Positions 1-5,434 of a DNA stretch of 5,434 bases are shown here, piece by piece. The DNA comes from Nitrosomonadales bacterium. GTDB taxonomy: Bacteria; Pseudomonadota; Gammaproteobacteria; Burkholderiales; SG8-41. Location of the stretch: positions 1-5,434 of the forward strand of contig VFLF01000092.1 in the NCBI GenBank assembly GCA_009885185.1, in the 5' to 3' direction. Each line of letters opens with the position of its first letter. The first letter of the stretch is position 1. A model generated the notes under the pieces. The model was not told the DNA's origin, ran no database searches, and saw only the letters and a program-made list of their open reading frames with translations. Both the position numbers and the translations under genes were made by a program.

Positions 1-1
1 G

Positions 2-19
2 GTGGCGGCGGCGCAGTAA
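2..19 (+). CDS. Possible last codons of an upstream gene (truncated at window start)
   Basis: One frame reads V-A-A-A-Q and then TAA at 17-19, with GC-rich codons like those of the genes that follow, while the sequence after the stop turns AT-richer. This would fit the end of a gene lying 51 bp upstream of gene 1 on the same strand. Only five codons are visible, so neither the product nor the reality of the gene can be established. Confidence 0.3.
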   Translation: MAAAQ

Positions 20-34
20 ATCATTTAACCGCAG

Positions 35-51
35 GATGGGTGCAACCCATC
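35..51. repeat. Perfect 7-bp inverted repeat upstream of gene 1
   Basis: GATGGGT at 35-41 is followed by the spacer GCA and then the exact reverse complement ACCCATC at 45-51. The second arm ends 19 nt before the gene 1 ATG. As DNA it could be a small dyad operator; it also contains T37-N11-A49, the minimal LysR-type box. As RNA it would be a short hairpin in the leader. No T-run follows it, so it does not look like an intrinsic terminator. Function is unproven. Confidence 0.5.
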
Positions 52-59
52 ACAATTAT

Positions 60-64
60 AAGAG
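60..64 (+). promoter_or_regulatory. Probable ribosome binding site of gene 1
   Basis: AAGAG lies 6 nt before the ATG at 71, a modest Shine-Dalgarno match at usable spacing. It supports the ATG at 71, as does the matching N-terminus of the paralogue at 3470. Confidence 0.5.
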
Positions 65-70
65 TTACAC

Positions 71-2038
71 ATGACCTCTCCGGCGCCCCAAAATCACAAC
101 ATCGGCCAACCCGTCCGCCGCAAAGAAGATTTACGCCTCATCACCGGCAAGGGCCGTTTCAGCGACGACGTGAATCTGCCGCAACAGGTGTACGCGGTGA
201 TGCTGCGCTCGCCGCACGCGCACGCACGCATAAGCGGCATCGACAGCCGCAAGGCACTGGCGCTGCCCGGCGTGATCGCCGTCTACACCGGCGCTGACTT
301 TCTTGCCGATGGTCTGAAGCCCATACCCTATAACGTATTCACCCTGCACCCCGCCGAGATTCAATTGCCCAACACCGACGGCACGCCGCCGTTCGTAACC
401 GCGTGTTACTCCATCGCGATGGAGAAAGCCCGCTACGCGGGCGAAGTGGTTGCCATGGTGATCGCACAGACGGTGAACATCGCAAAAGACGGCGCCGAAC
501 TGGTGGAAGTCGATTACGAAGTGCTGCCATCCGTCACCGCGACGCGCGCCGCCGCCGCGCCCGACGCGCCGCGCCTGTGGGCGGATGCAAAATCCAATGT
601 CTGCGTGGATGCGGACGTGGGTGCGAAAGATGCCACCGCCGCCGCGTTTGCCCGCGCGGCGCACATTGCCGCCATCGACACCTGGATCCAGCGTGTCACC
701 GGCGTGCCGATGGAGCCGCGCGCGGCAGTGGGCGAATACGACCCGGCCACGCAACGCTACACCCTGCACGCGGGCAGCGGCGGCTCGGTGCGGCTGAAAA
801 AAGACCTCGCCTTGATACTCGATGTGCCCGAAGACAAAGTGCGCGTGCTGATGGACGACGTGGGCGGCAACTTCGGCACACGCGGGATGATTTACCCGGA
901 ATTCGCGCTGGCGCCATGGGCCGCGCGCCGCATCGGGCGCCCAATCAAGTGGACGTGTGAACGCAGCGAGGCGTTTGTCAGCGATTTTCAGGGTCGTGAT
1001 TTGGCGGTCAATGCCGAACTCGCGCTCGACGCGGAGGGCAATTTTCTCGCCATGCGCGGCTCCAACATCGGTAATTCAGGCGGGCACACCGGCAGTTTTA
1101 CGCCGCTGCAAAAAGGCGTGGAGATCATGTCGAGCATTTACCGCATGCCGTGCGCGAATTTCCGCGCGCGCGCGGTGGTGAGCAATACCGTACCGACGCG
1201 CCCGTACCGCAGCTCGGGCCGCCCCGAAGTGATGTTCGTGATGGAGCGGCTGATCGATATCGCCGCGCGCGATTTTGGTTTTGATCGCGTGGAACTGCGG
1301 CGGCGTAATCTGCTGCAATCGAAAGAACTGCCATACACCAACCCCTTCGGCATGCACTACGATAGCGGGGACTATCACGACGCGATGGAAAAGGCGCTCA
1401 CACTCGGCAACTGGACGGGCTTTCCCGCTCGCCGTGCCGAGGCAAAAAAGCGCGGCAAGCGCCGCGGCATCGGCATCGCGAATTACGTCGATACCGCCAC
1501 CGGCGCGCCACGCGAGCGCGCGGAAGTCACGGTGCATCCCGACGGCAGGGTCGATGTGGTGCTCGGCACCATCTCCAACGGTCAAGGCCATGAAACCAGC
1601 TTCGCGCAACTGGTCACCGAATGGCTGGGCGTGCCGTTCGACAGTGTGCGGCTGATCACCGGAGACACCGATATCGTGCAGGTCGGCGGCGGCACGCACT
1701 CGGGACGCGGCATGCGCATGGGCAGCGTGGTGATATGGAATGCGTCAAAACAAATCATCGCCAAGGGAACGCGCATCGCGGCGCGGCTGCTGGAAAGCGA
1801 TCCGAGCGTGATTCAATTCGACTACGGACGTTTCAAAACCAGCGGTGCAAATCAGTCCGTCAGTTTGTTCGAGGTCGCCGCGGCGGCACAACAATTAAAC
1901 GACCTGCCGGATGATTTGCGCGGGCCCTTGGCGGCATTCAGCGATGAATCGTTCAACGAAGCGAGTTTTCCCTACGGTTGCCACGTGTGCGAAGTCGAAA
2001 TCGATCCCGCGCTCGGCACGCTGGAGATCATCAAGTAC
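71..2038 (+). repeat. Long diverged direct repeat: gene 1 matches 3470-5434
   Basis: The first 656 codons of gene 1 and the 655 visible codons of gene 3 are homologous at DNA level, with short nearly exact blocks such as 743-782 against 4142-4181. Only one codon near the N-terminus is gained or lost. The copies lie in direct orientation about 1.05 kb apart, with the Bug gene between them. The amount of silent and replacement change shows this is an old duplication, not an assembly artefact. Confidence 0.85.
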
Positions 2039-2422
2039 TCCGCGGTGGACGACGTGGGCCGCGCGGTCAACCCGATGATTATTCACGGCCAGGTTCACGG
2101 CGGCATCGCGCAGGGCGTGGGCCAGGCGCTGTGGGAGCAATGTTATTACGACCCCGAGAGTGGACAGCCGCTGACCGGATCGCTGATGGATTACGCCATG
2201 CCGCGCGCGGATAATTTTCCGTTTTTTGACGCCGAGTTCACCGAGGTGCCCTGCACCACGCACCCGCTCGGTATGCGCCCGGCAGGCGAAGGCGGCACCA
2301 CGCCCGCGCTCGGCGTGGTGATCAACGCCGTGGTCGATGCCTTGTCGGAATACGGCGTGAAGCACATCGAGATGCCCGCCACGCCGGAACGCATCTGGCG
2401 CGCCATCCATGGAAAACATTAA
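71..2422 (+). CDS. Molybdopterin-binding large subunit, xanthine dehydrogenase / CoxL-like family
   Basis: This is a complete 783-residue catalytic subunit of a molybdenum hydroxylase, a normal length for the family. Such subunits bind the Mo-pterin cofactor and hydroxylate or dehydrogenate a small organic substrate, passing electrons to 2Fe-2S and FAD subunits. Domains inferred from the family: an N-terminal a/b hammerhead (about 15-130) with VRRKEDLRLITGKGRF, then two Mo-cofactor-binding domains. Visible motifs: MEPR (214-217), DDVGGNFGTRG (262-272), the active-site loop PYRSSGR (378-384), GQGHET (504-509), GGGTHSGRG (539-547) and GEGGT with the expected catalytic Glu at 740. S381 occupies the position of the Cu-ligating Cys of CO dehydrogenase, so this is not a form I CO dehydrogenase; the loop is nearer the form II type AYRGAGR. 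There is no signal peptide, so it is probably cytoplasmic. Substrate unknown. It heads a same-strand cluster with a Bug protein and a paralogue. Confidence 0.93.
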   Translation: MTSPAPQNHNIGQPVRRKEDLRLITGKGRFSDDVNLPQQVYAVMLRSPHAHARISGIDSRKALALPGVIAVYTGADFLADGLKPIPYNVFTLHPAEIQLPNTDGTPPFVTACYSIAMEKARYAGEVVAMVIAQTVNIAKDGAELVEVDYEVLPSVTATRAAAAPDAPRLWADAKSNVCVDADVGAKDATAAAFARAAHIAAIDTWIQRVTGVPMEPRAAVGEYDPATQRYTLHAGSGGSVRLKKDLALILDVPEDKVRVLMDDVGGNFGTRGMIYPEFALAPWAARRIGRPIKWTCERSEAFVSDFQGRDLAVNAELALDAEGNFLAMRGSNIGNSGGHTGSFTPLQKGVEIMSSIYRMPCANFRARAVVSNTVPTRPYRSSGRPEVMFVMERLIDIAARDFGFDRVELRRRNLLQSKELPYTNPFGMHYDSGDYHDAMEKALTLGNWTGFPARRAEAKKRGKRRGIGIANYVDTATGAPRERAEVTVHPDGRVDVVLGTISNGQGHETSFAQLVTEWLGVPFDSVRLITGDTDIVQVGGGTHSGRGMRMGSVVIWNASKQIIAKGTRIAARLLESDPSVIQFDYGRFKTSGANQSVSLFEVAAAAQQLNDLPDDLRGPLAAFSDESFNEASFPYGCHVCEVEIDPALGTLEIIKYSAVDDVGRAVNPMIIHGQVHGGIAQGVGQALWEQCYYDPESGQPLTGSLMDYAMPRADNFPFFDAEFTEVPCTTHPLGMRPAGEGGTTPALGVVINAVVDALSEYGVKHIEMPATPERIWRAIHGKH

Positions 2423-2432
2423 ACTAATGTTT
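2414..2432. repeat. Perfect 8-bp-arm inverted repeat across the gene 1 stop codon
   Basis: AAACATTA at 2414-2421 and its exact reverse complement TAATGTTT at 2425-2432 are separated by AAC. The dyad covers the TAA stop of gene 1 (2420-2422) and ends 14 nt before the gene 2 ATG. The stem is almost all A-T pairs and no clean T-run follows, so it is a poor terminator candidate. It might be a protein-binding dyad or a weak mRNA structure affecting gene 2 translation. Confidence 0.45.
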
Positions 2433-2450
2433 AAAAACAAATACTTATGA
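2427..2450 (+). other. Seven-codon mini-ORF overlapping the gene 2 start (ATGA)
   Basis: ATG at 2427 opens M-F-K-N-K-Y-L and stops at TGA 2448-2450, which overlaps the gene 2 ATG (2447-2449) as ATGA. A GGAAAA stretch at 2411-2416 sits 10 nt before this ATG, whereas the gene 2 ATG has no recognisable ribosome binding site. It may act as a translation-coupling leader. Alternatively it is the original lysine-bearing start of the gene 2 signal peptide, now out of frame by one base. It could also be chance in AT-rich sequence. Confidence 0.35.
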
Positions 2451-3406
2451 TATTTTTACAAAATATCTTAAGTTTCATTGCTGCGCTTTTCGTTGTCACC
2501 GCACACGCGCAAAATTTCCCCAATCGACCGATTCGGCTGATCGTGCCGTTCCCGCCCGGCGGCGGCACCGATGCCACCGCGCGCATCCTCACGCAGGCGC
2601 TGGCCGAAAGCGCGGGCTGGCAACTGGTCGTTGAAAACCGCCCCGGCGCGACAGGCCGCATCGGCACCGAATTCGCGGCCAAGGCACCCGCCGATGGCTA
2701 CACGCTGCTGCTCGGCACTGCCGGGCCGAACGCGATACTCCCCAGTACCAGCGTAAAGTTGCCGTACGATGCGGTAAAGGATTTCGCGCCGATCAGCCTG
2801 ATTGATTCCGCCGACTACGCGCTGGTGGCGCATCCGTCGATGCCGATCCGAACGGTGAAAGATTTAATCACCGCCGCGCAACACCGCCCCGGACAAATCA
2901 CCTACGCGTCCGCCGGCAATCTGTCGGTGGCGCATCTGGCCGGCGCGTTTTTCGGACAGTTCGCCAAAGTCGATATTGTTCACGTGCCGTACAAAGGCGG
3001 CGGCCCCGCCGTGGTCGCCACGCTAAGCGGTGAGACTGCGCTCTATTTCGGCGGCCCGAGCGTGGTGCATCAATCCAAAGCGGGCAAGCTGCGCGCCATC
3101 GCCACCACCGGCGCCAAGCGCTCGAAAATATTTCCCGGCCTGCCCACCATTGCCGAAACACTGCCCGGCTACGAAATCTCGCAGTGGGTAGGACTGCTCG
3201 CGCCCGCAGCAACACCGCGCGACATCATCAGCACCGTACACATCGCCGTCACTAAAGCCATTGGCGGCAGCAAGGTCACCCAGCAGTTCGAAGCAGCCGG
3301 CTCGCAGCCCGTGGGCAGCTCGCCGGAGGCTTTCGCCACGCACATCAAATCCGAAATCGCCAAGTGGCAAAAAGTCGTGGGCGCAATGCAGGTGCGCATC
3401 GATTAA
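2447..3406 (+). CDS. Bug/TctC-type periplasmic solute-binding protein
   Basis: This 319-residue extracytoplasmic binding protein has the normal length and sequence pattern of the Bug (TctC) family, which binds small organic acids or related ligands for tripartite tricarboxylate transporters or for signalling. A hydrophobic signal peptide covers residues 1-21, with probable cleavage after A-H-A. Family hallmarks follow: RPIRLIVPFPPGGGTD (27-42), ENRPGATGRIGTEFAAK (63-79), PADGYTLLLGT (81-91), VPYKGGGPAV (180-189) and AGKLRAIATTGA downstream. No TctA or TctB membrane partner is present, as is usual for orphan Bug genes. Its place between two molybdenum hydroxylase subunits suggests that its ligand is related to their substrate, which is inference. 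Oddities: no Lys or Arg in the first 26 residues, no clear ribosome binding site, and an AT-rich 5' end. ATG 2447 is the only plausible in-frame start, because the frame closes at TAA 2432-2434 and no other start codon lies between. Confidence 0.92.
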   Translation: MIFLQNILSFIAALFVVTAHAQNFPNRPIRLIVPFPPGGGTDATARILTQALAESAGWQLVVENRPGATGRIGTEFAAKAPADGYTLLLGTAGPNAILPSTSVKLPYDAVKDFAPISLIDSADYALVAHPSMPIRTVKDLITAAQHRPGQITYASAGNLSVAHLAGAFFGQFAKVDIVHVPYKGGGPAVVATLSGETALYFGGPSVVHQSKAGKLRAIATTGAKRSKIFPGLPTIAETLPGYEISQWVGLLAPAATPRDIISTVHIAVTKAIGGSKVTQQFEAAGSQPVGSSPEAFATHIKSEIAKWQKVVGAMQVRID

Positions 3407-3469
3407 CGAATGCAAATACAGATTTCCAGCTCGCTCTCGCTCACTTACGTTTAAATAAGGCCTTCAGCC
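3407..3469 (+). promoter_or_regulatory. Spacer with ribosome binding site of gene 3
   Basis: The 63-bp gap between genes 2 and 3 contains TAAGG at 3456-3460, 9 nt before the ATG at 3470 and a good Shine-Dalgarno match. That site lies in the 8-bp palindrome AAGGCCTT (3457-3464). A 14-codon ORF (3410-3454) with Ser/Leu-rich content is present but has no ribosome binding site of its own and may be chance. No terminator hairpin with a T-run and no convincing promoter is seen, so co-transcription of the three genes is plausible. Confidence 0.5.
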
Positions 3470-5434
3470 ATGTCCGCCCCCGCACAAAGCAGCCGCATCG
3501 GAGAACCCGTACGCCGCAAGGAAGATCTGCGCCTCATCACCGGCAAGGGGCGTTTCAGCGATGACGTGAATTGGCCGAACCAGGTGTATGCCGTGATGCT
3601 GCGATCGCCGCACGCGCACGCGCGCATCCGCGCTATCGATGCGCGTAAGGCGCTGTTGACGCCCGGCGTCATCAAGGTGCTCACTGGCGCAGACCTGCTC
3701 GCCGACGGCATCAAGCCGCTGCCCCATGTGGCGCAATCCGCGCATCCGATGGAGCCGCAGTTGAACAATCCGCCGGGATTCAAGGATTTGAACGCGCCGC
3801 ACCATGCGCTGGCGGTGGACAAGGCGCGGTTCGTCGGCGATGCGGTGGCGATAGTGATTGCCGATACCGTCAACCACGCCAAGGATGGCGCCGAACAGAT
3901 TGACGTGGATTACGAGGTGTTGCCCGCCGTGACCGCCACCGTGGCGGCCACGCACACGGACGCGCCGCGCGTGTGGGACGACGCGGTGTCAAACATCAGC
4001 ATCGATGCCGAGGTCGGCGACAAGGCCGCCACCAATGCCGCGTTCGCGCGCGCCGCGCACGTGGCAAAACTCGAGACCTGGATTCAACGTGTCACCGGCG
4101 TGCCAATGGAGCCGCGCGCCGCCGTTGCTGAATACGATGCCGTCACGCAACGCTACACCCTGCACGCTGGCAGCGGCGGCGCGGTGCGCCTGAAAACCGA
4201 TCTGGCGAAAATGCTCGACGTTCCGGCAGATAAAGTGCGCGTGCTGATGGACGACATCGGCGGCAACTTCGGCACGCGCGGCATGATCTATCCGGAGTTC
4301 GCCCTGCTGCCGTGGGCCGCGCGCCGCGTTGGGCGCCCGGTGAAATGGACCTGCGAGCGCAGCGAAGCCTTCGCCACCGACTATCAGGCGCGTGATCTCG
4401 CGGTAACCGCTGAACTCGCGCTCGATGCCGAGGGCAATTTTCTGGCAATGCGCGGCGTCAACATTAGCAATCAGGGTTCACACCCCACCAATTACGGCCC
4501 GCTGAAAAAAGGCGTCGAGATTATGTCGAGCCTGTATCGCGTGCCCACTGCGCATTTCAAAGCGCGCGGCGTGGTCAGCAATACGATGCTCACCCGGCCT
4601 TATCGCAGCGCCGGACGCCCGGAAGTGATGTATGTGATGGAGCGGCTGATCGACATCGCCGCGCACGATTTTGGATTTGACCGCGCCGAACTGCGCCGGC
4701 GTAATTTGCTCAAGTCCGCGGAACTGCCTTACACCAACCCTTTCGGCATGATTTACGACAGCGGCGACTATCACGATGCCATGGAAAAAGCCTTCAAGCG
4801 CGGCGATTGGGATGGCTTTGCGGCACGTAAAGCCGAGGCCAAACAGCGTGGTAAATGCCGCGGCATCGGTGTTGCCAATTACGTGGATACCGCCACCGGC
4901 ATTCCGCGCGAGCGCGCCGAAGTCACGGTACACCCCGATGGCTGCGTCGATGTGGTGTTAGGCATCGTGTCCAACGGTCAGGGTCATGAAACCAGCTTCG
5001 CGCAATTGATAAACGAATGGCTGGGCGTGCCGATAGAAAACGTGCGGCTGATCGTGGGCGACACCGACATTGTGCAGGTGGGCGGCGGCACGCATTCGGG
5101 GCGCGGCATGCGCATGGGCAGCGTGGTGATCTGGAATTCCGCGAAAGAAATTATCGCCAAGGGCACGCGCATCGCCGCGCGGCTGCTCGAATGCGACCCC
5201 AGCAACATTCAATTCGACAACGGCCGCTTCAAGGCGGCTGGTACAAATCAATCCGCGAGCCTCGCAGAAATAGCGGCTGCCGCGCAGCAGCTAAAAGATT
5301 TACCCGACGATCTGCGCGGGCCGCTGGCGGCTTTTTCGGATGTCACCGATCAGACGCCGAGTTTTCCGTACGGCTGCCATGTGTGCGAAGTCGAGATCGA
5401 CCCCGCGCTGGGCACGCTGGAAATCGTGCATTAC
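3470..5434 (+). CDS. Second CoxL-like molybdopterin-binding large subunit (3' end beyond window)
   Basis: The frame is open for 655 codons from ATG 3470 to the last base of the window. About 127 residues should be missing if it matches gene 1. It is a close paralogue of gene 1, roughly three quarters identical by eye, and aligns one residue out of register with no internal gap. The same motifs are present: MEPR (213-216), DDIGGNFGTRG (261-271), active-site loop PYRSAGR (377-383), GQGHET (503-508) and GGGTHSGRG (538-546). The catalytic Glu of the GE-G-GT motif would lie outside the window and cannot be checked. S380 stands at the Cu-ligating Cys position of CO dehydrogenase, so CO oxidation is not expected. 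Like gene 1 it has no signal peptide. The ribosome binding site TAAGG and the shared N-terminus support the start. It is either an isoenzyme or a partner with different substrate range; which one is not visible. Confidence 0.93.
   Translation, partial: MSAPAQSSRIGEPVRRKEDLRLITGKGRFSDDVNWPNQVYAVMLRSPHAHARIRAIDARKALLTPGVIKVLTGADLLADGIKPLPHVAQSAHPMEPQLNNPPGFKDLNAPHHALAVDKARFVGDAVAIVIADTVNHAKDGAEQIDVDYEVLPAVTATVAATHTDAPRVWDDAVSNISIDAEVGDKAATNAAFARAAHVAKLETWIQRVTGVPMEPRAAVAEYDAVTQRYTLHAGSGGAVRLKTDLAKMLDVPADKVRVLMDDIGGNFGTRGMIYPEFALLPWAARRVGRPVKWTCERSEAFATDYQARDLAVTAELALDAEGNFLAMRGVNISNQGSHPTNYGPLKKGVEIMSSLYRVPTAHFKARGVVSNTMLTRPYRSAGRPEVMYVMERLIDIAAHDFGFDRAELRRRNLLKSAELPYTNPFGMIYDSGDYHDAMEKAFKRGDWDGFAARKAEAKQRGKCRGIGVANYVDTATGIPRERAEVTVHPDGCVDVVLGIVSNGQGHETSFAQLINEWLGVPIENVRLIVGDTDIVQVGGGTHSGRGMRMGSVVIWNSAKEIIAKGTRIAARLLECDPSNIQFDNGRFKAAGTNQSASLAEIAAAAQQLKDLPDDLRGPLAAFSDVTDQTPSFPYGCHVCEVEIDPALGTLEIVHY

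Noticed and set aside
40..297. Alternative + strand frame of 85 codons overlapping the start of gene 1
   Set aside because: It is Arg/Pro-rich out-of-frame translation of the conserved N-terminus of gene 1, with no family signature.
1076..1699. Long reverse-strand open frame of 207 codons inside gene 1, with others at 131-769, 1895-2440 and 3464-3955
   Set aside because: They lie opposite strongly conserved Mo-hydroxylase coding sequence, show no recognisable family motifs, and are expected where third positions are GC-rich and stop codons are rare on the opposite strand.
2446..2451. TATGAT resembling a sigma-70 -10 box at the gene 2 start
   Set aside because: No matching -35 element is seen at proper spacing, and a transcript starting there would begin inside gene 2. 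AT-rich sequence gives such matches easily.
3457..3464. AAGGCCTT palindrome before gene 3
   Set aside because: It is only 8 bp with no loop, and includes the ribosome binding site of gene 3; more likely chance than an operator or hairpin.
71..5434. Annotation as carbon monoxide dehydrogenase (coxL)
   Set aside because: Both proteins have Ser where the copper-binding Cys of the active-site loop is required, so only the broad family name is justified.
71..5434. Assembly duplication or mobile-element origin of the repeated large-subunit gene
   Set aside because: The copies differ at many silent and replacement sites across their length, and no transposase, terminal inverted repeat or target duplication is visible.

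Overview
The window looks like part of an accessory catabolic operon from a GC-rich proteobacterium, most likely a betaproteobacterium of the Burkholderiales type. The reasons are coding DNA rich in G and C at third positions, a Bug/TctC-type periplasmic binding protein (a family greatly expanded in that group), and compact same-strand genes. The taxon is an inference; there is no rRNA or other marker here.

Layout: all genes are on the + strand. Bases 1-19 may be the last codons of an upstream gene. Bases 20-70 are a short leader with a perfect 7-bp inverted repeat. Gene 1 (71-2422) encodes a complete 783-residue molybdopterin-binding large subunit of the xanthine dehydrogenase / CO dehydrogenase (CoxL-like) family. 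A 24-bp AT-rich junction with an 8-bp-arm inverted repeat and a 7-codon mini-ORF leads to gene 2 (2447-3406), a 319-residue Bug/TctC-type solute-binding protein with a signal peptide. A 63-bp spacer leads to gene 3 (3470 to the window end), a second CoxL-like large subunit. Its first 655 residues are present, and it aligns to gene 1 with no internal gap.

How they may work together: the order hydroxylase large subunit, binding protein, hydroxylase large subunit suggests uptake or sensing of a small organic acid coupled to its hydroxylation or dehydrogenation by molybdenum enzymes. Both enzymes have Ser where CO dehydrogenase has its copper-binding Cys, so CO oxidation is not expected; the true substrate cannot be read from sequence. 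The FAD (CoxM-like) and 2Fe-2S (CoxS-like) partner subunits are not in the window. The most interesting points are the paralogous pair flanking a Bug gene, the concentration of their differences in a few short stretches, and the odd start region of the Bug gene.
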